Assembly: GCA_013146195.2 (NCBI GenBank)
Contig: CM028379.1
Location: 57,175,693-57,239,692, forward strand
DNA: 64,000 bases
Reading direction: 5' to 3'
DNA from: Codonopsis lanceolata
Lineage: Eukaryota; Streptophyta; Magnoliopsida; Asterales; Campanulaceae
The stretch's first letter is position 1. Every line of letters starts with the position of its first letter. This document shows, one piece after another, positions 44,836-56,900 of the stretch. Made by a program: the position numbers and the translations under genes. Under the pieces are notes generated by a model. It worked only from the letters and a program-made list of their open reading frames with translations. It was not told where the DNA came from and searched no databases.

Positions 44836-46458
44836 ACTTCATTCTGCATTTCGTGTTGCATCGTCATATTCTTAAATTTTACACCGCAATTTTAATATGC
44901 AATACATTTTACATGTCTTTCAATATACATGCTTTTACATACTGCTGACCTCATCATCATCCTTGCATCAGGAAACATCAGCACTGCCACTTGGCGTTAG
45001 CACTACTCATGTTTTTTCCTTGATTTCTGATACAGGAAGGAGATATTAAAGAAGCTTTTCAACAATCAGTAATGAGTTGTGCAAGTCGTATGTTTACAGC
45101 CATGAAAATTTGAACATAAAAGGAAGAAGTATGTGAATCAAACTCCTCAAAATGTGAAGAGTCTGCAGCTTAAACCCGCAGAATGCCCAGTTTGCAGGTT
45201 GGCCCCCAAAACAAACTCCAATTTAACGGAATCTGACGATCTTCAACAAAGATAACTGCAAGCAACCCCCACCCCATAACACGACATCGCACCTTGTGCA
45301 GATATCAACAATAGCAATAACAACGTACTAACATTGCATTTTAATATATGCATGCATCAAATATCTCATATATAATTTTTCATGCATCACGTCATAAAAT
45401 TTATACACATGCTAAGTCATGTTAAAATTAAAACATGGGTTTATCATCTCATTACATCCCTTTGCACAGTCATATTTTCTGTTTAGATAAATTTGCATTT
45501 TATTACATTCATATACACAATAAAAATAAGGACAACACACAGTCAACATACACACAATTGATATTATTTTTTCTGGTAAAATACATATTCTGCTATAATT
45601 TGTTCTGTTATGTCAATATACATTGCTCCTACGTACTAACATTGCAGGAAATTCGACAAACAACAACAAAAAATCATCCGAAAAATACAAAATTCAAAGT
45701 TTGAAATGGATTTGAAAAAAATCGAAGACTTACAGCGGGATGAGTCAAAGTAGAGATGTGAGTGCTTGGATCTCCACGAATATTCTCCCAATCATCCATA
45801 GAGAACTCGTATTGGACTGCGTTCCTCGCCTTGTTTTCTCCGACCCGATTCGGAGCTTGCCGGAGCTTTTACTTTGCGGGATCACGAAGAAGAAGCCATT
45901 ACAAAACACAATAAAACTGATTTGAAGATAAATGGTTGAGAAATGAAAAAGATTGAGGAAGAGGAAGAAAGGAGGAAGGCGGTGGCTATGGAGAAGAAAA
46001 CAGACGAAGTCTGTTTGCTGCTGCTGCTGTTACACGCGTAAGGGGAAGGATTTCCTTCCCCTCCCTCGAGGTTTTGACCTAGACACTTAAACCCCTAAAT
46101 TTCTCAATTTTGCAAGTTAGCCCCTCAAACAACGGTTACTTTAACGGAAGTTAACTCCCATCAACGGAAAGTTAACTACAACGGCTCACAGCTCGACAAT
46201 ATAGCATTCTCCACGCAGAACATCACCACATGAACAATAACAAAATTTCATTCTCATTAGAACTATGATATTTCTCATACTGCATAGCATGTTAAATTTC
46301 TTATTTCTTATAATGCATCACACTTAAAATTCTCATGTTCCATATTGCAGCACAAGATTAAACGGTCACATTCATACAACATCGCATTTTCTTTCAAAAC
46401 AAAAGTTCAACGTTGCAATGCAAATTGTAGCGTGACTTAAAAAAAAATCATCATGTTT
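44836..46458 (+). mobile_element. Retroelement 3' region between minisatellite blocks
   Basis: No gene supported. Two related stretches of about 60 bases (45170-45235 and 46090-46155: GCAGGTTGGCCCCCAAAAC- and GCAAGTTAGCCCCTCAAAC-, each followed by TTTAACGGAA) lie in the same orientation 920 bases apart. Between them are a (GCT)n run near 46017-46030 and short frames (45740-45925) without known domains. Confidence 0.4.
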
Positions 46459-46860
46459 TAAAATCTCTGTCACTAACATTTCCATAAGGGGTATATACAT
46501 CAGATCATGAGAATGGTACAAAATTTATTTGAAATCTCTTGTCACTAATCATTTCCATAAGGGGTATATACCCCCGGATCGTGGCAATGGTACAAAATCT
46601 TATTTGGAATATCAGTCACTAATCATTTCCATGAGGGGTATGTACCCCGGATCGTGGGAATGGTACAAAATTTATTTGAAATCTCTTGTCACTAATCATT
46701 TCCATGAGGGGTATATACCCCATATTATGGGAATGGTACAAAATCTGGTTGGAATCTCAGTACGGATTGTGGGAATGGTACAAAATTTGGTTTGGAATCT
46801 CAGTCACTAATCATTTCCATGAGGGGTATATACCCCGGATCTTGGAAATGGTACAAAAAA
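46459..46860 (+). repeat. Minisatellite 7, about 75-bp unit with GGGGTATATACCCC palindrome
   Basis: About five and a half copies of GTCACTAATCATTTCCATGA, GGGGTATATACCCC, GGATCGTGGGAATGGTACAA and a linker. The 14-bp GGGGTATATACCCC is a perfect palindrome. A run rich in A/G (46855-46920) follows. Confidence 0.92.
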
Positions 46861-47070
46861 AAAAGAAAAAAAACGAAAAGGAAAACAAAAAAGAAAAGAA
46901 AAGAAGAAGCAAGGAGGGAAGAGATCATGATCACTGCCCGACTTACAACGCAAAGCACCTTCAAATCATTAAAACTTCCTCAGTGATACAATGTCTTGAA
47001 ATTGGGAATCTATTTTATCAATGACATTTATTTGTTTGTGGACTATGCGGTCACTTACAAACTCTGTCTT

Positions 47071-47080
47071 TGAGGGGCTC
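47071..47080 (+). other. Polypurine tract TGAGGGGCTC
   Basis: Purine-rich TTTGAGGGGCTC directly before the LTR start TGTAGAAACCC, in the position of the plus-strand primer. Confidence 0.75.
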
Positions 47081-48057
47081 TGTAGAAACCCAAATTTCGT
47101 ACCCCCATTTCCTAAAATGTCCAAAATATACTTGTTATATGAAAAGGACTAACGGACGTTACTTTCTGTTAGCCTTTCGGGGGGAGGGGGGCAAAATGAC
47201 CGAATGATAAGATGACTTAACATGGGAGCAGACTGGAAAAAGGAGAAATTTGTGAAGGAATACAAATCGAGGCATAGCGCCCAATCTTGCATGTGTCGCA
47301 CCTCGTTTTGTTTTTGCCTTCTCTAGTTTCTTCCTTCTCCCAGCTACATGCCTTGCCTTTCTTGTACGTCGTACAACCTTTCCATGCCCGAAGCCCCTGA
47401 TCTCCAGGCTGGGTTTTCTCCTATATAAGGAGGCCTCAACCTCCCCATTTCATCACCCCAGCCTTCCTTTTCTTCAGGCTTCCCTCTTTATATCTTCTCC
47501 CTTGCCTCCGTGCAAGCAAGCCAAAGGCTCCCAGCCTCCTCATCCATTTCTTTGTGTAAGCGAACCATCGAGTCTTTGGCCCCCGGCCTCTTACCCCCGC
47601 AGCAGCCTCCTTCCTTGCCCGAGAAAGCGAGCCCCCTTATTCTTTGCCCCCGACGAGCCGATCTAAAAAGTCAAAAAACGCGATCACACTGCGCGGATAA
47701 CAACAATGATGACAAAATAGTCGTTATTATGTCCAAACAACATCCTGCCTTGCCAATATATATACATATAAACATGTGCTAAACTAAACTAAGCATGTTA
47801 TTTAGCAAAGCCAAAATGAGACCAAAAGAGCGAGTTGGATACCTAACTCCTTCTCAACTCGTAACTTAGCCCTCGGACCTATATACTTTCTGGTAATTTT
47901 GGTTTTTCTCTGTTTATCCATAAAATAGAGGTGACGACTCTGTAATCATAGTTGTTAGAGTCCTTGATGAGATCCAAGCGTATTTCACGCACTTCAATGT
48001 TCTTGAAACCGCCTGCTTTTCGGTGGTGGAGACGTGTTTCGTAATGGGGTTCTCTCA
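47081..48057 (+). mobile_element. 3' LTR (977 bp) of the minisatellite-bearing element
   Basis: Starts TGTAGAAACCCAAATTTCG and ends GGTTCTCTCA. It has a TATA box CTATATAAGG at 47421-47430 and a downstream pyrimidine-rich leader. Its beginning and its last about 140 bases (GAGGTGACGACTC, GCGTATTTCACGC, GAAACCGCC) match the solo LTR at 23793-25231. The matching 5' LTR is not in the window, so the element is 5' truncated or its LTR lies beyond the mixed sequence at 38.6 kb. Confidence 0.8.
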
Positions 48058-48218
48058 TGGAGAGTGTGTCACTGTGGGTGAAATGTAGACAACAACTTAT
48101 AGACCGTAGATCACACACCTTAGAAGATTGAGAGGACTGACTGGCCAAAATGCAATATACAAAGAGAGATAAATTCCTTTAAAGAGCTAGAGCACCAACA
48201 TCGATCTTACTCAATAAT
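48058..48218 (+). mobile_element. Left part of a Copia LTR, inferred
   Basis: This 161-bp stretch and 50586-51525 are separated exactly by the solo LTR with near-identical 5-bp flanks, so they probably were one LTR. The left end cannot be defined. Confidence 0.4.
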
Positions 48219-49036
48219 TGTAATACCCCGATAATTTTAGCTAAAATATTAATTGACGTTAATAAATATCACAATCGTTTTGGACTTATATAATTAATAT
48301 TATTACTATCTTAGACCTATTTAGTTATTGTAATTTATTTAGTTAAAATTTATTAATCAAACTCAATTAGTAACTTATTTAATAATGTTGGGCTTGGCCC
48401 ACTTTCATTTATTATATTAAATTATTATTAAATTACCCTTCTCTCAATTAATATTGGGTTGGGATTTTCGAGGGTTAGGAAATAAGTGTTAGGGTTTGAG
48501 TATTTAAAGAGAGTTAGTTAGAAGAGCTACAATACCTGCTGAGAAAGAAAACAATAGCTAAAAGAGGTGAGAGATCGGCAGAGGGAAAAAAGTGGGCGGC
48601 GGCAGAGTACTATGGTGCAGGTATGAATACTCAAATAAAATCTTATCTATACTTATCATATATGTTTGATGAGAGTGGGAAGGGGATCACAATTACTATG
48701 ACTAAGGACCTATGTAGCTATAATATACAGACTGTAAAGGGAGTAGGGAGTACGGTTCACACCATGTTTTCTACTCATTCATGTTTGAAAATTTAGTACC
48801 AATTGTATGCATGGATAAACTCATATATTATAATATAATTTATGGATGTGCATGCATGTTACAGTAAATGTGTGTGTTTAAGCATGAGAAAGTGAGTGTG
48901 GATTATATTTTTATAATTATTATAGTATACTACTCAATAACATATATACCTATATAGAGGTAGCCTTGTCATTAAATAGTAAATTATATGAAATATATCA
49001 GAAGGTGCTCGTGTGTGTGTTACTTCTTGTGGTATG

Positions 49037-49105
<69 letters not shown>

Positions 49106-49169
49106 AACAAGTGAATAGTCTTAAAATGAATGTGTGTGTACTGTGCGTGTGTGTGCCGTGTGTGTGGTT

Positions 49170-49251
<82 letters not shown>

Positions 49252-50585
49252 CAATAAATTATTTAGTAAACTATCACTTAAATTAGTATTATAGAAATTA
49301 ATAGGATTGGTTGGTACAATTGTGGTTTAGTGATTATTGTATATTTTTGAACTTAGATTTGGGCAAGGAAGGTTAGGACGATCGTATGTGTTGCGGATAT
49401 TTCTTTTGCTAAGCATTTTGAGGTAAGAGATTATATTTCTTTTAAGTCTCAAATCTTTACGTACCATTCGTTAGGTTTCCATTAAATTCCTTGACTTCGA
49501 TATTTTTGAAACGTACACCGACTTTAAATCGGCATTTGAATTCGAACTTTGTCGCTTACACTTTTTTTGAACTCATGATTTGTTTATCCGTTTATTCTCA
49601 CATAATTATTGAATTTCATGTGAGATACCTTTAATATGAAATGTATGATTTTTTGGCGATGCCTGATTTTGTAAAAGTATTTGATTACTTGAAAATTCTG
49701 TCATGATCACTAAGTTGAATTTATGACACTATGAATTATGAAACTATGAATTATGATACTTGTGAACGAACGCCACTTGGCTCGTGGCGTGGTTATCCGG
49801 ATATACCTATGATCTTCGAATTATGATCTATGGATTATGATATGTGAATTTTGATCTATGAACTATGATATATGAATTTCTTATGTGATCAGAATCCTAT
49901 GAGTAATATGTTGTCATCAACTGGTATGGGATGGTTGATGACAATTGGTTACTCGAGTTTACTTGTTGCGTTATTATCTTTCACTTGGAATCCTGAGTAT
50001 ACATCTGTGAGTAGTTCGTTATCTTCAACTGGTATGGGACGGTTGATGGCAGTGGGCTACTCGAGTCAATTGTTGAGTATTTATCTTTCTTTGGAATTCC
50101 GATCTTCTGTTTGACATTTGAAAAAAAACTACTTCCGCTTATCGATTTTTAAATAATGAATTTCGACTATTCTAAAAATATTCATCTCTGATTTATTTCT
50201 AGTCAACTCCTCCTTAGTAACCGGAGGGGTTGTATATGAATTTACTGAGCATTGTTCGCTCACCCCTTCATACTCTTCTTCTCAGGTAACGAATAATAAT
50301 TAATAGAAGATTTCAGTTCGGGTAGACCAAGATGTCGGCTTTCGAGGATTTTGGATTTAGTCATTTCTCATTGAATTACTCAGTAGTATTTTAACGAATT
50401 ATGGACTCATGTTAAGTATTAGATAGATTTTGTATTTAATTATTTTGGGTTTATTTTGACTTTAGTCAAGGATGTTTAGGATTTAATTATTATGAGACTA
50501 GAACATTTATGATTTAAGTTATGATTGTTGGTGACATGGTCAAATTGTGGGATCGCAGTGTCGGTGCCAAATTTGGGGCGTTAAA
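48219..50585 (+). mobile_element. Solo LTR (2.37 kb), TGTAATACCCC...GGGGCGTTAAA, Tekay/Del-like
   Basis: Begins TGTAATACCCCGATAATT and ends TTTGGGGCGTTAAA, close to the TGTAAC(A/G)CCCC...GGGGCGTTACA ends of long-LTR chromoviruses. The flanks are ATAAT (48214-48218) and ATAAC (50586-50590), a 5-bp target duplication with one change. No internal domain is present. Inside, a duplicated phrase CAACTGGTATGGGA-GGTTGATG-CA-T-GG-TACTCGAGT lies near 49918 and 50028. Confidence 0.75.
49037..49255. repeat. (ATA)n and (TA)n microsatellites
   Basis: (ATA)n at 49037-49080, (TA)n at 49080-49105 and a second (AAT)n at 49173-49246, inside the solo LTR. The poly-Ile/Leu/Asn frames over them are artefacts. Confidence 0.95.
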
Positions 50586-51525
50586 ATAACAAACAAGCTT
50601 ACACTCTATTGTATTCTTTGTTCTGAGTTTGATCATATTTACCTACAGCTATTGTAAGTAATCTATGAGTGACTTTCCAAACTCTTATTATTTGAAAGCC
50701 TCATTGATTGCAACCCCGTAAGAGGAGAAAACTGATTATAGTTTCTTCTTCTCTTATAAACACTCGGTCAAAACAGTTTTTTCGTACACGATCCATTAGT
50801 AGTCAAGGTTTCTATTGCACTCAAGTTTTCATTTGTGAAAACTTGACAATAGTATAGACTTTATACTTGTAGCTATTGGAGGAAATAGTGCACAACTTTA
50901 AAATCCTAGGTTGACGACCTTGGTAGTGGATGTAGCACCATTTACGATGTGAACCACTTCAAATACCCGTCTTTTTACTTAACTGTTTTTGGTATTGCTT
51001 TTTAAGTTATTGTGTGTTTTTCAAAGTTAGTAAATTCATTTGAAAACTTTGTTGGGCTTAATCTTTACACAATGACTTAAGAAAAGCCTACTGCTGCTTC
51101 TTTATATTTCTTATCTTTTATAAAATAGTTAAGTACTTTACAATTTTGCCAAACAACTTGTTTCCCAACTGATGTGTCAGTTATCAAAGTCTACTGTTAG
51201 TAGTAGTCTTTGCTGAACTTATTGCATTAGTATCAGTTAGCAGTAGTTTGTTCACTCTTTCACTTGTTTATCTTTCGACAACCTTGTTGAAGCCACAAAT
51301 TTCATCTACTTACAAAGTGTGCAGGTACAACCTTTCTTACTTAAACCTTTGTTAGCAATCTAACAAAGAGTAGTTTCGTTCATCAGTAGGAAGACTAGAT
51401 TTCTACCTGCTGATAAACTTACCCTTTCTGCTGCCAGATTCGAAGGTTTTCAAAATTATCCCTTTAGTTTCGAAAAGGCTATTCACCCCCCTCTGGCCTA
51501 TTTCTAAGCCTCCGTGTGACTTACA
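50586..51525 (+). mobile_element. Copia-type 5' LTR, right part
   Basis: Ends GTGTGACTTACA at 51525, followed by AT and a Met-tRNA primer site. The pre-terminal TTCACCCCCCTCTGGCCTAT phrase is characteristic of Maximus/SIRE-type Copia LTR ends. No internal Copia genes follow directly. Confidence 0.65.
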
Positions 51526-51527
51526 AT

Positions 51528-51540
51528 TGGTATCTGAGCC
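51528..51540 (+). other. Primer-binding site, initiator tRNA-Met type
   Basis: TGGTATCTGAGCC, differing by one base from TGGTATCAGAGCC, the initiator-Met site used by Copia elements, two bases after the LTR end. Confidence 0.8.
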
Positions 51541-52397
51541 AGATTCTATTGATACCTTGTTTTCCAAGTCTAACAACTTGAGAGTTGATCCAAATCTCAG
51601 AAAATGATGCAAAGCGAATGTTGATTTTCACTCTTATTTTTAGAAGAACATTTTGATATGTGGGAAGACATTATCTCAAAATTGTTTTTTCAATTTTTTT
51701 CTAAAACTTTGTTTCATTTGTTTTTTGAAAAACATTTTTGATGGGTGAGTAAATTTTTTTCAAAACTATTTTTGATATTACAAAAGATATGCTTCAAATA
51801 TACTTTCTTTAATAAAACCTTTTGCTACTATAGCTGTAAATTTTGGTTAGCTTACTAAAGAGAAATCTTGTATACTGACATAAGTTTTTCTTCTCTATCG
51901 TCAGTAGAAAAGAAAGTGTAGGGGTAAAATAGGTCATGCTTATTTTATTTTTTGTTTCTCTTTTCTTGGTAATTATGTTTAAGCAAGTTTGGCAATTTTG
52001 GAAATAAAATCTTCCTAAAGATTTTTTGATTTCTTGGACCTAAATCTTAGGAGTTGTTTTTGGAAACAAAATCTATGTCAAATCTTTCTAAATACCGTGC
52101 CTTAAAATCCTTATTAATATGGTAAGATAATCCAGTATCTAAGGTAGTTGATTTTATTCTCAATTCTGATCCTTGTCCTTCTTGGAGATTGGATTCCTTC
52201 CTTGTGTGTAGGTTTACTCCTCATTATAAATAGAAGACATGGGCAATGGCTGAAGACATGCATTGAGAGAGAGAGAGAGAGAGCAGAAAATTCAGAAGAA
52301 AAAGTTCAGATCCTGAAGCAGTTCCAGTTTCCAGACGTGGTGCAGAGTTTGAATGTAGACTTGATAACTATTCTACATTTCTTCATATGTACTTTGT
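51541..52397 (+). mobile_element. Copia-associated non-coding sequence with an LTR-like promoter
   Basis: No gene. Near 52219-52230 is a TATA box (TTATAAATAGAAG) followed by a (GA)n run at 52264-52283, like an LTR U3/R junction. Boundaries cannot be set. Confidence 0.4.
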
Positions 52398-52660
52398 GTG
52401 CTTGAATTTGTTAACAATTTTCATAAACCCAAGATTTACAATGGTGCCTTAAAATATGAAAATCCTAGTGATTGGTTAAATGCTTTATTGAACAATATTA
52501 TTGCTTTGCATGTGAACAATTCTTGGACTTTGGTGCCATTTTGTGTGGCCGAATTTGATAATTTTAAGCTTGTTTTGGTTGCCCAATTTGATTAGGAAAG
52601 AAAATTTATGGAGGTCAAAAAATTTAAATCTTATTTTAAATTGCTGAAATTTGATTCGTG
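52398..52660 (+). pseudogene. Copia reverse transcriptase N-terminal fragment
   Basis: A 65-codon frame reads HKPKIYNGALKYENPSDWL then ALHVNNSWTLVPF. This resembles the start of the Copia RT domain (EPKxYxEAL…W…AMxxEixALxxNxTWxLVP). The rest of RT and RNase H is missing and a TAG follows at 52593-52595. Short, so moderate confidence. Confidence 0.5.
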
Positions 52661-52859
52661 TGATTGATGCATTGCCTTATTGTAACCCGGGAAATCCACG
52701 AATGAGTTAGACTTGGTCGCTTCCGTGCTTACTTTCTGTTTGTTTTCTTTTGCTCCCGTTCTTGTTTCCTACTTTGTGTTGAAACAAGTTCGAGATAGGC
52801 TATGATGTACCCCATATTATGCCCTATGAGTTCTATGTGATTGAACCAGCACTTGCTCT

Positions 52860-53553
52860 AAGGTGGAGAATGTTAGAAGTGGCTTGGCCCGATGCTCAAG
52901 CAACCCAAATCCCCTATAGGACCCAATTACTCCCTCCTCCCTCTCATCGGCAAATCCTATTCTCAAATTAGGGGTTTCTTTGTTGCCCCTAATTTGGTCC
53001 TACCTTCTTTAGCTATGTTGACAGCTTCCTCCTTTGTTGGCAACGACATCGCAACTATTGGTTCCAATAAGGAGTCTTCGACTCCTTTTCCTTATTTACT
53101 GCTACCTATTTATACCTTTCGCCTCTTCTCTTCAAGGTACCGAATCATCTAAGCTATTCCTTTCTCTATCTCTCAAACTCTTCTTCTTTTGTGATCTGAA
53201 ATCTGTGAAGGGGAAGTACCGTGTGAGTGTGTGTTTGAGCCTTTGTGTTTGTGAGCAATCAGTTCGTGAGAGGGGTTGTTCATATTGGGTTGGGGATTTT
53301 ATTAGAAGGCTTGGGCAGTCCTGAAATACCTTGGAACCGTGATAGTGTGCCTTCGTTTCTCTTAGAACTCAGTTGATTTGGGCAAGAACTATACTCTGTG
53401 TATAGTTGGTTTTGTGTGGGGATCTGAGCCGATTGATCGTGAGCTAAGGCATTCGCCGATGACGCTCTTTCTTCTTTTTGTCTACTATAATCTGCATATT
53501 ATTATCTTGTTATAATCGTTGTCTTGTGTTGGATAGATCTGGGATACAACAAT
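52860..53553 (+). mobile_element. Copia polypurine tract and 3' LTR
   Basis: AAGGTGGAGAA (52860-52870) directly precedes TGTTAGAAGTGGCTTGGCCC (52871), the usual Copia polypurine tract and LTR start. A TATA-like CTATTTATACC lies near 53105. The right end is uncertain, probably near GATACAACA at 53545-53553. Frames over it (52892-53324) are not genes. Confidence 0.65.
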
Positions 53554-54876
53554 GTCGAACACAGAAACCTATATATATTGTATAATCATGTACAAAGCAC
53601 TTTCCTGCAAGAATTATTCGACCCTATCAATTGTCTTGGGTTACACGAATATCCCTGTGGGATAAGACTACAATTGCCCTCATGTTATGGCACTGAAGCA
53701 GGAGACTAATTTTGGAGTATTATATATTTTGTTACCCAAAAACGAAGATGATGGAACTATTATATAGTACATATGTGTTCCTTGTAGATAATCAAGTTTC
53801 CTTTCAAATTATTGTATCTCTTCAAAAGGAATGAAAACACTTGATTATTAACACCCGTAAGCCCGTAAAACTTATATGAATATGCATTCTGCACCCTCAG
53901 ATTCACAATGTAATATTCCCGAGCTCATCCATTTGCAAAATATAAATCCCTACTATACCAAATGACCAACATCTTGCTGCTTATTACCCTGACATTGAGG
54001 ACTGGTTTTTTGGTGACTATTGAATTGTTAATAGTCCGTTTGAAATCCTAGTTGGTGAGCTATTGTTTAGACAATAGACTGGTTATTAACTTATTATATC
54101 CCAAAAGTGTGCACATATATTCTGTTCATGGAGAACTGAAGGTTCGTTGACAGATTAACTGCTCCTGCATTTTGGTCTTGTACCCTGTACTGGAAACCAA
54201 TTGGTTCAGCAAAAGCAAAGGTTTGTGAAGTGATCAGAAAACTCAACAAAATCCATCCATATATAGCATAACAATTAATAATATCTAAGTTGAAGAAGCT
54301 TTTACTGTGTCGAAATATCTAAGCTTTCTATCCTATTGAACATAGTGAAATGCGGTGAATTATTACAACTCCAATCATTTGAATTCTTTATCCTTAAACT
54401 GTTACTAGCTGTCAATTTTCTCACTGTTCAATAATTGTCAGATAGCATTTACAAGAAGCTATAGAATTACTGTGTTGAAACATAAGGAAGATATTTTTGG
54501 TAAGTAATTATGTAAATGTCAATTCTTGACAGTGATCCAAAATATCTAGCTCTTGATTTCAAGTGAATCAATCATTCAATAATTATTTAGTATTTACCAT
54601 CATTAAGTCATGTTGATGCAGTACAGTAGTACCATGTACTCATTTGGCATCATTCGATTAAATCACCAATAGTAGACTATTTGCCAATTAAATTACAACA
54701 AGAACACATGCTTACTTTGCTTTTGTTTTTTGTTGTTTTTGAAAATTCAAATTAATTAAATCTTCTTTTATATTGACATATATAAAGCCCATGGGTGAAC
54801 CAAGAACATCAAACTATTTCAGCTTAACCTTCGTTTTGTGCAGCATTTTAAAAACGTAATTTTTTTAATACATAAC
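53554..54876. other. Intergenic, nothing recognised
   Basis: AT-rich, with no coding frame, terminal repeats or tandem structure that I can support. Confidence 0.4.
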
Positions 54877-55729
54877 TGAAGGGACCTGACCAAGGTATTC
54901 CTACGTGAAGACGCACGTGGCCTTCAGCAAGTTTCGAGGAAAGGATCACCACCCAACAACTCATCTAAATACCCGAGGAAGACCGACCATAATGAACGAC
55001 CAGGGAGAAGCCGATCAATGGTCATCGGTAGGTCGAGGATCACCCCGAAGACCAAACACTCAACCACCTTGACGAAGAACAACCATGCTCGGCAGACAAA
55101 ACCTTCCCTGATGTTGACAGATCTGACATGTAGACTGTACATAGCAACCAGGTGTCACCTTTACAAGACTTAGGCATGGCATGCAAACGGATGTATCTTA
55201 GCAGCTAATCAACCACCTACTGTGGATAAATCACATGCTATCTATCAACCAGTAAGAAGCTGCCAGCAAGCCGACCATCAATAGGTCCCTATGTTATGGG
55301 ACCCATATTTTAATCATGATTTCCAACTGACAACTACTATAAAAGGAAGCAGTTCCCTTCAAAAAAAGGTAAGTTTTATTTAAGATATTCATGTTCAAGA
55401 ACAAACATTCATACACAAAAGATATTAAGCACAATCACTGGAAGTTTAAGGGGACACCTAGCTCCGGCACACACTTAGTCCTTGATTACTGACTTTTACA
55501 CCGGAGTGCTTTAGCTGAGACAAGCCCCGACACCCTAATGATAGTTTCATTTCAGGTCACAGCCAGACGCATAAATCATGAAGTTAACAGAGAACAAAGT
55601 CCAGATATCCTAAACTCTTTGATACACCAAATATCCCAGTTCATTACGTGGATAACAATCATCGACACGTCAGCTCCGGTCCATTACGTGGATCTCCAGC
55701 TCAGTCACCCCGTCTTTGTGGCGTGATCA
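54877..55729 (+). mobile_element. Solo LTR (853 bp), Tat/TRIM-like
   Basis: Runs from TGAAGGGACCTGACC to GTGGCGTGATCA, flanked by ATAAC and GTAAC (4 of 5 bases alike). It has a TATA box ACTATAAAAGGAAG at 55336-55349 and, about 170 bases on, CACCGGAGTGCTTTAGCTGA and CATTTCAGGTCACA, similar in style to the 22.6-kb LTR. A CCATTACGTGGAT phrase occurs twice near the end. Ends are inferred. Confidence 0.55.
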
Positions 55730-56052
55730 GTAACGTTTTTAAAACGCAGTGCTTTCAAAACGAAGTTTTTTCCTTGTAAACACGTTTGAAAAACTATTTC
55801 AAAATGCTATTTTCATAAACAGAGTAGTTGTAAATACAACATATTTCCAAAACACTCCAAATTAGCGCGCTTTAAAACCCTGCACATTTTTAAAATGTTG
55901 TGTTTTAAAACGCTGCATTGAAACACTTTAAAATATAAAATACTTTATTTTTTACCATCGTTTTGATCAAAACACTCCACCAAACAAACACTTAATTTAT
56001 AAAGATTCATGAGTTGAATTGTATTTCATTGAACCGAAAGAGGAAAATATTA
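55730..56052. other. AT-rich spacer with AAAACGCTGC-like repeats
   Basis: Repeated TTTTAAAACG-type words but no gene or defined element. Confidence 0.35.
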
Positions 56053-56208
56053 CTCCCTCGGTCCCTACATTAATTATTGTTCTTTTGATCCAACACATGA
56101 TAAAGGAAAAAAATTGTCTTGATTATTAATATTGATATAGTGTGTATTTTTTTAAAAGTGCATATACATATGACTCATAATTAAAGGAAAAAAAAGATAA
56201 AATTAATA
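56053..56208. mobile_element. Truncated Stowaway MITE
   Basis: Begins TA/CTCCCTCGGTCCCTACATTA and has the interior of the next element (TTGTCTTGATTATTAATATTG, CATAATTAAAGG), but the right inverted end is missing where the next MITE begins. Confidence 0.65.
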
Positions 56209-56465
56209 CTCCCTCCGTTCCTAAATAATCGTCCTAGTTGACCTGGCGCACAGTTTAAGAAAAAACAATTGACTTGATTATTTATATTAATTTAATGCGT
56301 AGTTTCCTTTAAAGTTTATGTGTATGTGGTCCATAATTAAAGTAAAGTGAAAAAGTAAGGGTAAAGTGGTAAAAGTGATATTCTAAAAAGATAAATTTCA
56401 AACTGGACAATTATTTTGGGACAGACGAAAAAGAAAAAAAAGACGATAATTTAAGGACGAGGGAG
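56209..56465. mobile_element. Stowaway MITE (257 bp)
   Basis: Ends CTCCCTCCGTTCCTAAATAA and the complement TTAAGGACGAGGGAG, with TA on both sides (56207-56208, 56466-56467). Related partial copies are at 56053-56208, 58533-58770 and 59218-59360. Confidence 0.85.
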
Positions 56466-56891
56466 TACTATGTTATGAATTATGCTTTTTAAACTTAAAA
56501 ATCATAAAATAATAATACACGTTAAATCTTCATTTGAAAAAAACCAAGATTCAAAAAATCGGATCATGACAATAATTTTCCAAATTGAGAAAGTGATTTG
56601 TACATCACTAATTAGTACCGAAACCCGGTTGGGGTAAGTACCTAAGTTCTTTGCGCTTTTTTCTGTCTCCATTATTTCAAATTCATATAGTATGTCCACT
56701 ATTGATGCTAATTAGCAATTTCCACCCAATTTTTACTAGTTTATCGTGTAACGGATCAATTGGAATTAAAACGACTAATTAAGTTTCTTGACTATTTTAC
56801 GGATCATAATTATTTTATAGATTATAATTAATTATGGAGATAAGTCTTACAGAAAATACTTGCAATACTATCTTTTCTATTTTTTTAAATA
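56466..56891. other. Intergenic, AT-rich
   Basis: No gene or defined element recognised. Confidence 0.4.
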
Positions 56892-56900
56892 TAAAAAGAA

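Noticed and set aside
48934..49254. Leu/Ile-rich frame suggesting a membrane protein
   Set aside because: It is a translation of AAT and TA microsatellites in a solo LTR.
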